From Chitinophaga pendula (GTDB lineage Bacteria; Bacteroidota; Bacteroidia; Chitinophagales; Chitinophagaceae), in assembly GCF_020386615.1 (NCBI RefSeq), contig NZ_CP077769.1:5022001-5086000 (forward strand): a stretch of DNA of 64,000 nt. The letters are read 5' to 3'. The notes under the pieces were generated by a model. It had not been told where the DNA came from. It searched no databases and saw only the letters and a list, made by a program, of their open reading frames with translations. The position numbers and the translations under genes are program-made. Shown in pieces: positions 52,028 through 60,524 of this stretch (positions within the stretch are counted from its first letter, which is position 1; each line of letters begins with the position of its first letter).

Positions 52028-52504
52028 TTAAGGTTCTACCAGGAATAAAGGCTGATCATACTCTACAGGAGAAGCATCATCAACCAGTACCTTTACTATC
52101 TTACCGCTCACCTCACTTTCGATCTCATTGAAAAGCTTCATGGCTTCAATAATGCATACCACTTTACCTGGAGCGATTTCATCTCCTACATTTACAAATG
52201 CAGGTTTGTCCGGGCCAGGGCTGCGGTAGAAGGTACCGATCATAGGAGACTTTACTGTTACCAGGTTGTCTGCTTTCGGAGCTGCAGGAGCTGCTGCGGT
52301 AGTTGCCGCCGGTGCTGCTGCCACAGGAGCTACCTGTACTGCTGCAGCCTGCACGGGAGCAACTGCAGGTACAGTGAACACCTGTTGTACCTCATTATCT
52401 TTTTGCTTTATTGTTATTTTAAACGTGTCTTGTTCTATGCTCAGTTCGCTGATATTGGATTTGTTTACCATCTTTACCAGTTCCTGAATCTGTTTAAAGT
52501 CCAT
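52028..52504 (-). CDS. accB: acetyl-CoA carboxylase biotin carboxyl carrier protein
   Basis: 158 residues. An N-terminal helix ([20 protein letters not shown]) precedes a flexible Ala/Pro/Val-rich linker (about 45-78). The C-terminal biotinyl domain contains [13 protein letters not shown], with Lys123 as the biotin attachment site. The thumb-type insertion [16 protein letters not shown] is typical of AccB. It lies 54 nt downstream of efp in the efp-accB-accC operon. Confidence 0.97.
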   Translation of the reverse strand: MDFKQIQELVKMVNKSNISELSIEQDTFKITIKQKDNEVQQVFTVPAVAPVQAAAVQVAPVAAAPAATTAAAPAAPKADNLVTVKSPMIGTFYRSPGPDKPAFVNVGDEIAPGKVVCIIEAMKLFNEIESEVSGKIVKVLVDDASPVEYDQPLFLVEP

Positions 52505-52558
52505 GTAGACAGTTTTTTGTTTAGAAATGTTGTACGGGTTCGATATGGAGGGTGGTAA

Positions 52559-53125
52559 TTATTCTTTTACTCTTTCAATGTATTCACCAGTTTTGGTGTT
52601 CACACGGATCAGCTCACCTTCATCCACGAACAGGGGTACCATTACAGTAGCGCCGGTTTCAACGGTAGCAGGTTTCAAAGTACGTGTAGCTGTATCACCT
52701 TTTACACCAGGTTCTGAATACGTTACTTTTACAACGATCTTATCGGGAAGTTCAACAGACATGGGTTGCTCTGTTTCTGTATTGAACTGCACGGCTACTT
52801 CCTGTCCTTCTTTCAGGAACTGAGGGGCATCTACCATGCTCTCTGCCATTGCAATCTGTTCGAAGGTCTCATTGTCCATAAAGTTGTAACCTGTATCGTC
52901 TTGGTACAGATATTGAAAAGCTCTCTTCTCTATACGCACAGGATAGATGGTATCTCCGGAGTTCCAGGTATGCTCAATAGAACGGTTGCTATCAACTCCC
53001 TTGAGTTTAGCCCAAACTTTTGCTGCGGCACGAGCAGTTTTGTTCTGACCAAACTCTACAACAGAATATAAGCCGTTATCCAGCTTAATGATCAATCCTG
53101 TTCTGATATCTGCAGTGGTAGCCAT
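52559..53125 (-). CDS. efp: elongation factor P
   Basis: 188 residues, three beta-barrel domains. EF-P rescues ribosomes stalled at polyproline. The N-terminal KOW-like domain begins MATTADIRTGLIIKLDNGLY, and the tip loop reads FGQNKTARAAAKVW with Lys-Thr at the usual modification loop. RAFQYLYQDDTGYNFMDNET and the C-terminal TGEYIERV are conserved. First gene of the operon with accB and accC, driven by a good consensus promoter. Confidence 0.96.
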   Translation of the reverse strand: MATTADIRTGLIIKLDNGLYSVVEFGQNKTARAAAKVWAKLKGVDSNRSIEHTWNSGDTIYPVRIEKRAFQYLYQDDTGYNFMDNETFEQIAMAESMVDAPQFLKEGQEVAVQFNTETEQPMSVELPDKIVVKVTYSEPGVKGDTATRTLKPATVETGATVMVPLFVDEGELIRVNTKTGEYIERVKE

Positions 53126-53169
53126 AAAAAGGTTACTGTTTAATTAAAGTTAAAAATTACGTTAGGATG

Positions 53170-53198
53170 CAAAAGTAAAAATTTTCGCATATGAACAA
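53170..53198 (-). promoter_or_regulatory. promoter of the efp-accB-accC operon
   Basis: Minus strand: TTG (53196-53198), an 18-nt spacer and TACTTTTG (53170-53177). The leader is about 40 nt. Confidence 0.7.
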
Positions 53199-53362
53199 AC
53201 ATTTCCTTTACGGAAAAGCACCAAACATAGGCAATTTGGCTCGGTTTTAGACTATTTTTGAACAAAAAAGACTAAAAGTCTGTCAAATTTCTACTATAGC
53301 GGTACTAATTGTGCCAGGAAAGTAGTTTAATTTTAGCTTTCACCACAAAACAGATTGGCATC

Positions 53363-53887
53363 ATGCGTTACCTTTTATTATTATGTTTCTGCTTTAGCCC
53401 GATATTCCTGATGGCACAATCCAGCGGTCGCAGCCATCGCGTTGTCAACAATAATACCACTGCTCCATTTAAACAATATCCGATAATACCTGCTTTCCCA
53501 CTTACATTACCTGATGGTACGGTTATCACCAAAAACGATCTCAAAAAGAACGTGCCCACCATCGTCTTCGTTTTTAGTGTAGACTGTGACCATTGTAAAC
53601 ACCTGACCGAAGATCTGTTAAAAAATATTGATAAGTTCAAGAAAACCCAGATACTGATGATTACTCCTTTCCAGGCAGAACAGATGAAGGAGTACTATAA
53701 CCAATACAAGATCAAAGACTATTCAAATATTATCATGGCCAGTGAACCGACCAGGCAGATCATGTACTTCTATGACATGAAATACTTTCCAGGTATTTTC
53801 ATATACAACAAGAAGCAGCAGCTTATTAAAAATTATGAAGGTACTGTTAAGTTAGATCAGATGCTGGAGGCCATCAAACAGGGTTAA
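53363..53887 (+). CDS. secreted thioredoxin-like protein
   Basis: 174 residues from the ATG at 53363 with signal peptide (LLLLCFCFSPIFLMAQ). The thioredoxin fold has the active-site motif CDHC (VFSVDCDHCKHLTED) and the cis-proline segment YFPGIFIYNKK. This fits a periplasmic TlpA/ResA-like or AhpC/TSA-type thiol oxidoreductase. Its partner is unknown. TAGCTTTC (53334-53341) is a one-mismatch -7 box. Confidence 0.85.
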   Translation: MRYLLLLCFCFSPIFLMAQSSGRSHRVVNNNTTAPFKQYPIIPAFPLTLPDGTVITKNDLKKNVPTIVFVFSVDCDHCKHLTEDLLKNIDKFKKTQILMITPFQAEQMKEYYNQYKIKDYSNIIMASEPTRQIMYFYDMKYFPGIFIYNKKQQLIKNYEGTVKLDQMLEAIKQG

Positions 53888-54051
53888 ACTTAGGATAAAT
53901 GTCTAAAGGGTTAATTTAATGCTGGCGCCTTTCCGCTCCCATTCAGGGCATCTGGCGGATTGTGGGCGTAAATGTACAAATTCAAATGATAAATTGCTAA
54001 TACTTCTTTTGATATTACTAAAACAACGGCAAGAATCTAAACCCGAATCGT

Positions 54052-54059
54052 TACATTTG
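54052..54059 (+). promoter_or_regulatory. -7 promoter element of mdh
   Basis: TACATTTG matches TANNTTTG. No good -33 TTG lies at the usual distance. The leader would be about 37 nt. Confidence 0.5.
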
Positions 54060-54100
54060 TCTATACCAAATATTCTTCACTTCTAAATTATTAAGTTAAA

Positions 54101-55039
54101 ATGAAAGTTACTGTTGTAGGTGCGGGTAATGTTGGTGCAACCTGCGCTAATGTGCTTGCTCATAGAGATTTTCTACAGGAAGTTGTATTATTGGATATCA
54201 AAGAAGGAACTGCTGAAGGTAAGGCCCTGGATACCTGGCAACAAGCACCTATTGACTATTATAGTACCAAGGTAACAGGCGTTACCAACGACTATACGAA
54301 AACTGCCAACAGTGATGTTGTCGTAATTACTTCCGGACTTCCACGTAAACCAGGAATGAGCCGCGATGACCTGATCTCTACTAATGCCAATATTGTAAAG
54401 TCAGTAACCGAAAATATCACTAAACATTCTCCGAATGCTATCATCATTGTAGTTAGTAACCCGCTGGATGTAATGACATACTGCGCGTTCCTCACTGCCA
54501 AAAAAGATAGCAATAAGGTATTTGGTATGGCTGGTATCCTCGATACAGCCCGTTATCGTGCTTTCCTCGCAGACGAAATCGGATGCTCGCCCAAAGATAT
54601 CCAGGCTATCCTGATGGGTGGTCACGGCGATACAATGGTACCATTGCCCCGTTATACAACGGTGAGCGGTATCCCGGTAACAGAACTGGTAGCCGGTGAT
54701 AAGCTAGAGGCCATTATCCAACGTACTAAAGTAGGTGGCGGTGAAATCGTAAACCTGCTGGGTACTTCTGCCTGGTATGCTCCGGGAGCTGCCGCCGCAC
54801 AAATGGTAGAAGCCATCCTGAAAGATGAAAAACGCATCTTCCCCTGCTGCGCATGGCTAACCGGCGAATACGGCCTTAAAGACATCTATCTGGGCGTACC
54901 CGTAGTACTGGGTAAAAATGGTATTGAAAAGATCATCGAGTTACAACTCAATGAGAGCGAAAAAGAACTGCTTACCACTTCTGCCAAACACGTAAAAGAA
55001 GTAATGGATGTACTGGACAACATGAAAGTTGTTGCCTGA
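54101..55039 (+). CDS. mdh: malate dehydrogenase (LDH-like type)
   Basis: 312 residues, NAD-dependent, TCA-cycle enzyme. The nucleotide-binding loop is VVGAGNVGATCA (5-16) and Asp32 marks NAD preference. The substrate loop PRKPGMSRDD carries Arg82 and Arg88, which bind malate. NPLDVMTY and the catalytic His175 in GGHGDTMVPL are present. Arg82 and its surroundings favour malate over lactate. Monocistronic, ended by a very strong terminator. Confidence 0.96.
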   Translation: MKVTVVGAGNVGATCANVLAHRDFLQEVVLLDIKEGTAEGKALDTWQQAPIDYYSTKVTGVTNDYTKTANSDVVVITSGLPRKPGMSRDDLISTNANIVKSVTENITKHSPNAIIIVVSNPLDVMTYCAFLTAKKDSNKVFGMAGILDTARYRAFLADEIGCSPKDIQAILMGGHGDTMVPLPRYTTVSGIPVTELVAGDKLEAIIQRTKVGGGEIVNLLGTSAWYAPGAAAAQMVEAILKDEKRIFPCCAWLTGEYGLKDIYLGVPVVLGKNGIEKIIELQLNESEKELLTTSAKHVKEVMDVLDNMKVVA

Positions 55040-55058
55040 TATAAAACTCTTCTTATTT

Positions 55059-55106
55059 AAGCGGATCGCCCTGGAAGATTATCTCTCCAGGGCGATCCGC
55101 TTTTTG
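55059..55106 (+). terminator. mdh terminator
   Basis: A 17-bp perfect stem (55059-55075, 55086-55102) with a 10-nt loop ends in TTTTT. It lies 19 nt past the mdh stop. It may also stop the convergent sdp operon. Confidence 0.93.
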
Positions 55107-55119
55107 ATACCCTGCATAT

Positions 55120-56100
55120 CTATCCGGTAGTAAAAAGGGTGTCCGATATATTTGGTAATCGTTTTTTGCGCCCGCGCAGCCTGATACCTGTATAACTGAA
55201 ATTCCTGTATACCGGCGCCAGGTAAAGTAAAAGTGCGCCTGCCATTGCTAGGAAAAAAGAGAAAAGACCGTGTATCGCTATTATTCCAAAATGAAACAGC
55301 AACGCCGCTATCAGCAGGTATACACGGTATCTTTTGTGCATGCTCATCCCCATAAAAAGTAACCATTCAAAACCGATCACCCCCCACGTGATCAACACCA
55401 CTGTAAATGGATTAACCAACAACGGCATCAGTATGGTACGCATCCATTCGCACATGCCGAATGTGGGATTATTAAACCAATAGTAAACAGCAGTCCCATC
55501 CGCCCATTGCTCCACCGGCATCTTACCCGCTGCTGCATGAAAATAGATTACAGCCACCTGTATCCTGATCAGCTTGTGAAAACAGTTGGCTATTAATTTC
55601 CTTTCAGCAGCAAACCTTGCTGATAGTGTTTCATAATTGATCGCGTACCAATGGTTCTTTCTCGGATCGCACAGACAAATTGGGATCAGCAGCAGGCTGA
55701 TATTGGAAATCACCTGATCTCCTCCTTCGATCATTACCGCCACATTACAATAGCTGACAGCTACCCAAAACTGTAATACAGCCATTATACCTATATTCCA
55801 GCCTGCTATTACCAGTAGTAGTATTATCATTGCCACACCGGTCAATACATGGATATATTCATAAGGTAATAAGTAGAAAAAATTGAACCGGTGTAACGCC
55901 AGATAATGTATTTTTTCCGGTGCCACACCACCGGGACGGAACAATGTATCCGGATGATTGAACAATAATGTCAGTAAGAGGCTTAACGCAAGAATAGACC
56001 TCGCCAACCCCAGATAATTAGTGAATATATTCTCGGCCGTTAATCGATGGATCATCGTATCCAAACTATCAGTGATCAGTTTCCACATATAGTCGTGCAA
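55120..56100 (-). CDS. sdpB: SdpB-like membrane protein (HTTM family)
   Basis: Up to 326 residues with about seven or eight membrane helices and HTTM-type architecture. Sequences typical of SdpB are present: NYLGLARSILALSLLLTLLF, IYFHAAAGKMPVEQWADGTA, then VYYWFNNPTFGMCEW. In Bacillus subtilis SdpA and SdpB convert SdpC into the 42-residue SDP toxin. The start is uncertain (56100, 56088 or 56055); the first two overlap the sdpA gene, suggesting translational coupling. The C-terminus is basic (RLRGRKKRLPN). Last gene of the operon. Confidence 0.88.
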   Translation of the reverse strand: MHDYMWKLITDSLDTMIHRLTAENIFTNYLGLARSILALSLLLTLLFNHPDTLFRPGGVAPEKIHYLALHRFNFFYLLPYEYIHVLTGVAMIILLLVIAGWNIGIMAVLQFWVAVSYCNVAVMIEGGDQVISNISLLLIPICLCDPRKNHWYAINYETLSARFAAERKLIANCFHKLIRIQVAVIYFHAAAGKMPVEQWADGTAVYYWFNNPTFGMCEWMRTILMPLLVNPFTVVLITWGVIGFEWLLFMGMSMHKRYRVYLLIAALLFHFGIIAIHGLFSFFLAMAGALLLYLAPVYRNFSYTGIRLRGRKKRLPNISDTLFTTG

Positions 56101-56617
56101 TTTTATAAGGCATTATGACTTTTTTGTTGTTCCTCGCCCATGCCCAGGGAACAGGCGGCGTCACCTGTACGATAATATCGCCCAGACAAAGCGGTTGGGC
56201 CGCATTATTCTTCAGCAATTGTACCGGCAAAGTATCGTGCTGAAAGTGTGCTGTAAGCGGCTCCCGACTAGCCTGCCATATACTGTCAGTAATGGCAGCC
56301 TGTAACATAGCTAACTCTACTCCTATTGCCCTTCCTTTACGATCCAACCCAAACAGGTACCTGGCACTTGCGCCAGGTACATTGACCTGCTCCCATATAC
56401 CAGCGCTGTTTTTTTTATATACAATGATCATGTCTTCCCGGGCGTCCCGGGTAAAGAATGCCCATCCTTCCGGTACCAATGAGATCGTGTTAATACGGGA
56501 TATCCTGCCAAAACTAATCGGACTGTGAGGTAATGCTGCCAGCGCAATACAATACACCATCAATGTAATACCGGTGATCAATACCAGTAGTATAATTCTT
56601 AAACGTGTATAGTGCAT
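56069..56617 (-). CDS. sdpA: SdpA-like protein
   Basis: 182 residues. One N-terminal membrane segment (RIILLVLITGITLMVYCIAL) is followed by a soluble domain with VPEGWAFFTRDAREDMIIVY and the later PPVPWAWARNNKKVIMP. This matches the SdpA arrangement of a membrane anchor and a P-x-W-x-FFT region. SdpA is cytosolic or membrane-associated in Bacillus and is needed together with SdpB for toxin maturation. It follows sdpC by 97 nt and overlaps the sdpB 5' end. Confidence 0.85.
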   Translation of the reverse strand: MHYTRLRIILLVLITGITLMVYCIALAALPHSPISFGRISRINTISLVPEGWAFFTRDAREDMIIVYKKNSAGIWEQVNVPGASARYLFGLDRKGRAIGVELAMLQAAITDSIWQASREPLTAHFQHDTLPVQLLKNNAAQPLCLGDIIVQVTPPVPWAWARNNKKVIMPYKIARLYVETDH

Positions 56618-56714
56618 GATCGATGATTTGCGGATTAATCAATACGGACCAATAGCCGGCCTATACCCTACTGCTGCCCGGCACAGGCCGGCTATAGTCA
56701 ACAATCATTACTCA

Positions 56715-57551
56715 CTAGGGAAGATGAGTGATGAGGGATTGTACAAATTGTTCTGATTTCAATCTACTATTATTGCTATGGTCCATAGGATCGGATTCCC
56801 GGAACATCATAACGTTTTCTGTTACCGCAGCATAGCTGTATATGGCCAGATTTACAGCTGCCGCTGCATTTACAGCCAGAGCAAAATTGGCAACTATTGC
56901 TACATTGATAAATCCACATGTCTGCTGATACTGCGGATCGATCTTGGCATTGGCTTCCGTACCAGCAAATAATACACTGATCTCTTCGCCAAACAGCTGT
57001 TTACCTTGTGCGATCATTTGTTCCCGGTTTAGTTTGCCATCTCTTATATCAGCGATGTATTGATCAAATACTTGCTGCTTCTGATTTCTGACGCTGGAGA
57101 TTAATCTTTCGATCTTTTTTTGATCCACCCCCGTAGTAGACTGTTGGAGCCATATCGCTTTAGTCAGCAAATTGCCAGCCTCCAGTAAAGCTGCTTCCAC
57201 TCTTACAGGATCTTTACTTAGTACTTCCTTCTTAAATACTTCCAGGTAGCCTGGAGATAATTGTTCTATGCGGGCTATCAAAATGTCTTCAGCAGCGGTT
57301 CTTTCCCGCTGTGTAACCCCTTTGGCCATACCATTCAATGCCTTCAGCTCTTTGTAAGCAGGGATGTGATCAGCCACTTCTCCACTGGCCATTATTATGC
57401 CTCTAAATAATGCGGCAGCACTATAGGTATCCCTTTCTGCAACGGGTTGCTGGGTTGTTTCTTTCTGGCACCCTACTATTATCATTGCTGATAAAATGAC
57501 TACCAATGTACTGGTGAGGATAGCGTGTTTGCGGTTAAAAACTTTTTCCAT
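56715..57551 (-). CDS. sdpC: SdpC-family antimicrobial peptide precursor
   Basis: 278 residues. The N-terminus has a lipobox (AMIIVGC, Cys28). The SdpC-like region starts TYSAAALFRGIIMASGEVADHI, with the family FxG...GEVA pattern, then a long helical section. The toxin-like hydrophobic stretch is about 211-247 and begins TCGFINVAIVANFALAVN, followed by Ala-rich sequence and a polar tail. In Bacillus SDP is cut from the equivalent C-terminal hydrophobic region and has two cysteines in a disulfide; here only Cys212 is present in that part. First gene of an sdpC-sdpA-sdpB order, differing from Bacillus sdpABC. No SdpI-like immunity gene is adjacent. Confidence 0.82.
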   Translation of the reverse strand: MEKVFNRKHAILTSTLVVILSAMIIVGCQKETTQQPVAERDTYSAAALFRGIIMASGEVADHIPAYKELKALNGMAKGVTQRERTAAEDILIARIEQLSPGYLEVFKKEVLSKDPVRVEAALLEAGNLLTKAIWLQQSTTGVDQKKIERLISSVRNQKQQVFDQYIADIRDGKLNREQMIAQGKQLFGEEISVLFAGTEANAKIDPQYQQTCGFINVAIVANFALAVNAAAAVNLAIYSYAAVTENVMMFRESDPMDHSNNSRLKSEQFVQSLITHLP

Positions 57552-57923
57552 GCTTTTTGGATTTGGTTATTTGATGCGTTTTTATCTGTGGGCAACAGTT
57601 CCTTTTTTTGGGTCAAAGCCATAGGACGGCAGTATGCCTGGGCGGGGCATATGGGTTCGATACAATAACATAATGAGGAATGATGGTTAACGACAGTATA
57701 GTCTGACGTATGCTTTTTTTAACTCCTTCTAGTGGGCGGCATAGGAAGATAGCGCTAAATTATTTCATCCTATCCCAGGGACCAATACCTGGAACTCAGT
57801 ATTTTATCTATCCTAATAAACCATTATCAGGGTACCAGATGTTATGATTCAGAAAAATCTTGCCTTATATGTTGCAACATATTATGTTTTCCCATAGCTT
57901 TGCAACACTAAATACACATCACT
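57552..57923. other. divergent intergenic region between sdpC and yceI-2
   Basis: 372 nt, no gene. The yceI-2 promoter and palindromes occupy 57867-57906. On the minus strand a weak -7-like TGGCTTTG lies near 57616-57625, upstream of sdpC. Confidence 0.5.
57867..57906 (+). promoter_or_regulatory. yceI-2 promoter with two TTGCAAC sites
   Basis: A 16-bp perfect palindrome ATATGTTGCAACATAT (57867-57882) contains the -33 TTG (57872-57874). A 20-nt spacer follows, then the consensus -7 box TAGCTTTG (57895-57902). A second TTGCAAC (57900-57906) covers the end of the -7 box and the start point. This looks like a repressor-controlled promoter. Confidence 0.75.
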
Positions 57924-58493
57924 ATGAAGAAATTACTTTTTAGCTTGCTGGCCCTGGCGCCCATATCTCTTTTTGCACAAAGCAATAACTGGAAACTGGA
58001 TAACTCACATGCTTCCGTAAAATTTACCGTATCTCACCTGGCAATTTCCGAAGTAGAGGGTAAATTCAAGACTTTTGAAGGCGATTTCGTAGCCACTAAA
58101 CCAGATTTCACTGATGCTCAGATCAATTTTTCTGTAGATGTGAATAGCGTTGACACTGATAGCGAAGGTCGTGATAAACACCTGAAAGGGGATGATTTCT
58201 TTGCTACCGACAAATATCCTAAGATGACCTTCAAAAGCACTTCCTTCAAAAAAGTGAATGGTAAAGAGTATGCACTGGAAGGTAACCTGACTATCCGCGA
58301 CGTAACCAAGAAAGTAAAATTCAAAGTTACCGGTGGTAGCAGCATTAAAGATCCATGGGGTAACAACCGCGCCGGTTTCAAAGCTACTACTACTATCGAC
58401 CGTACTCAATTCAACGTTTCCGGTGGCAGACCAGCAGTTGGTGCTGATGTAGAGATCGTACTGAACCTGGAGTTTGTACAAGCCAAAGCGTAA
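57924..58493 (+). CDS. YceI-family periplasmic lipid-binding protein (copy 2)
   Basis: 189 residues with signal peptide (MKKLLFSLLALAPISLFAQ). It is a paralogue of copy 1 (34562-35146), with the same order of motifs: WKLDNSHASVKFTVSHLAI, ATKPDFTDAQINFSVDVNS, GRDKHLKGDDFFATDKYP, DPWGNNRAGF and VEIVLNLEF. It should form the periplasmic lipocalin-like barrel. It is followed by its own terminator and then by a MarR gene on the same strand. The promoter carries the GTTGCAAC palindrome. Confidence 0.92.
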   Translation: MKKLLFSLLALAPISLFAQSNNWKLDNSHASVKFTVSHLAISEVEGKFKTFEGDFVATKPDFTDAQINFSVDVNSVDTDSEGRDKHLKGDDFFATDKYPKMTFKSTSFKKVNGKEYALEGNLTIRDVTKKVKFKVTGGSSIKDPWGNNRAGFKATTTIDRTQFNVSGGRPAVGADVEIVLNLEFVQAKA

Positions 58494-58529
58494 TTGCAAT
58501 AAGGCAACCAGTTTTTACAACACATATGT

Positions 58530-58566
58530 ATGCAGCAAGGTCATGTACTTTGCTGCATTTTTGTTT
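58530..58566 (+). terminator. yceI-2 terminator
   Basis: Stem ATGCAGCAA/TTGCTGCAT (58530-58538, 58550-58558) followed by TTTTTG. Confidence 0.8.
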
Positions 58567-58775
58567 TATCCCGATCCAGTACTCTTTACGAATATGATAT
58601 TAATTAGCCCCTACTCCCCCATAATTAGGCTTAAAATTTGTAAATTTATATTAGTTAAGTGTAGTTGTTACAGCTAACAATTTAAAAGTGAATAACTTCC
58701 ATTTGTTCATTGTATCAGGTCTTTTCCTATCTTCACCATCTTTTTTAAGGAGTTATTTTATTATTAAGCTTTACT

Positions 58776-59237
58776 ATGTCTAACATTGAAAAATTGATAG
58801 CACAGAAAACGTTTAGCAGCGAATATAATAAGGGGCTGATCAGCCTGATATTCGTCGGTAACTGGGTGGTATCCCGGCATCAGCAGTTTTTCAAAAGGTT
58901 TGATATCACCATGCAGCAGTTCAACATATTACGTATTCTGCGTGGTCAGCACCCCAAAGCGGCGAGTATCAATACATTAAAGGAACGGATGTTGGATAAA
59001 ATGAGTGATGTGTCCCGGCTGGTGGAGCGGTTACGAAAAGCGGAACTGATAGAACGGAAAAGTTGTGAAGCAGACCGTCGTGCGGTAGACGTTAAAATAA
59101 CCCCGAAAGGACTTCTATTACTTAAAGAGATAGATGGAGAGATTGGCCAGTTAGAAGATTACATGAAACAATCGTTGACCGAAAAGGAAGTGATACAACT
59201 CAACAAGCTGTTGGACAAGATGTTGGATAGCTATTAA
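58776..59237 (+). CDS. MarR-family transcriptional regulator (copy 2)
   Basis: 153 residues with a MarR winged helix: MQQFNILRILRGQHPKAASI, LDKMSDVSRLVERLRKAELI and the wing RRAVDVKITPKGLLL. It is a clear paralogue of copy 1 (35355-35807); both have a ...YNKGLISLIFVGNWV/...YHKALVNLIYTSNWL-like N-terminal helix. It lies 282 nt downstream of yceI-2. An inverted repeat TTGTTA/TAACAA (58665-58680) lies upstream but is not the GTTGCAAC site. Its stop codon is 2 nt from that of the convergent MFS gene. Confidence 0.92.
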   Translation: MSNIEKLIAQKTFSSEYNKGLISLIFVGNWVVSRHQQFFKRFDITMQQFNILRILRGQHPKAASINTLKERMLDKMSDVSRLVERLRKAELIERKSCEADRRAVDVKITPKGLLLLKEIDGEIGQLEDYMKQSLTEKEVIQLNKLLDKMLDSY

Positions 59238-59239
59238 GC

Positions 59240-60481
59240 TCAGATAGTTTCTACATAATCCAGATCTTTACCAAATGTTTCTTCTATCTTCCAAGCTGCG
59301 ACTAAACCGATCAATAAGGTGATAGCCCCGACAATAGCCCCACTAGCCAGATAGCTAAAATGTGACTGCAAAGCAACGAATAGCATAGATATCAGCGGTA
59401 GCATACCTCTTGCGAAGTTAGGGACAGTGATTGCCACTGTCGCTCTTAGATTCGTCCCAAAACTTTCTGCAGCAATCGTTACAAAGATGGCCCAGAAGCC
59501 TGCCCCAAAACCTAATGCAAAACATACGGTATAAAACAACCAGGTTTCGGCACCAGATAGCTGGAAATAGACAAAGACGAATACTACGCTCATCAGCAGG
59601 AACAGCAACATTACCTTACGGCGGCTTTTCCATAACTGACTGATCAGCCCTGAAGTCAGGTCGCCCAATGTCAGTCCTGCATAACAGAAAGCTATTGCGT
59701 CTCCGGGATTGATACTTCCGTTCACTTTGAGTTCTGCGGCAAATTTGTTGGAGAAGGCAACGAGTATCCCTACTACGTACCAGGTGGGTGCCCCGAGGAA
59801 AAGGCACTTCACATATCTGATGAATCGTTCTTTTTTATTAAACAAGGCAAAGAAGCTGCCTCTTGCAACCGTGCTTTGTTTGACGGTATGAAACATACCG
59901 GATTCTATCACGCTGATTCGCAGGAACAGCAGTAACAAACCCAAGCCACCGCCGATGAAATAGCAGATCCGCCAATCCTGCACCAGTTTGGCGATCAGGT
60001 TGGCCGCAATAGCACCGGATACCCCTACGGTAGCTACTATCATCGTACCATAGCCCCGTTTTTCCTTTGGCAGCAATTCGGCCACCAATGTTATACCGGC
60101 TCCTAATTCCCCCGCCAACCCTAATCCGGCTACAAAGCGCCAGACCAGATAGGCATTGGTACTATGTACAAAACCATTGGCAATATTGGCGAGAGAATAT
60201 AATAAGATGGAACCAAACAATACGCTCAAGCGTCCGCGTTTATCTCCCAGGACACCCCAGAAAATACCTCCGGCCAGGAGTCCTGCCATCTGCACACTGA
60301 TCAGCAGTAAGCCGATACCGTTGTCTATCTCATCCTGGGGCACGCCTAGTTCACGAAGACTGGGTACCCGCACTATAGTAAATAGCAACAGGTCGTAGAT
60401 GTCGACGAAATATCCTAATGAGGCTACTATAACGGCAGCATTGATGACAGAAACGGAACGTTTGCCGGACCCGGATTGCAT
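59240..60481 (-). CDS. MFS transporter (metabolite:H+ symporter-like)
   Basis: 413 residues from the ATG at 60481 (MQSGSGKRSVSV), twelve predicted membrane helices. The family motif between helices 2 and 3 is GVLGDKRGRLSVLFG. The region DIYDLLLFTIVRVPSLRELG in helix 1 and GELGAGITLVAELLPKEKRG resemble the sugar/metabolite:H+ symporter branch. The substrate is not deducible. It lies 43 nt downstream of dedA on the same strand. Confidence 0.9.
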   Translation of the reverse strand: MQSGSGKRSVSVINAAVIVASLGYFVDIYDLLLFTIVRVPSLRELGVPQDEIDNGIGLLLISVQMAGLLAGGIFWGVLGDKRGRLSVLFGSILLYSLANIANGFVHSTNAYLVWRFVAGLGLAGELGAGITLVAELLPKEKRGYGTMIVATVGVSGAIAANLIAKLVQDWRICYFIGGGLGLLLLFLRISVIESGMFHTVKQSTVARGSFFALFNKKERFIRYVKCLFLGAPTWYVVGILVAFSNKFAAELKVNGSINPGDAIAFCYAGLTLGDLTSGLISQLWKSRRKVMLLFLLMSVVFVFVYFQLSGAETWLFYTVCFALGFGAGFWAIFVTIAAESFGTNLRATVAITVPNFARGMLPLISMLFVALQSHFSYLASGAIVGAITLLIGLVAAWKIEETFGKDLDYVETI

Positions 60482-60524
60482 AGATTTTGGTTGATAAAGT
60501 AATGACTGATAAGACGGTGAGGCC

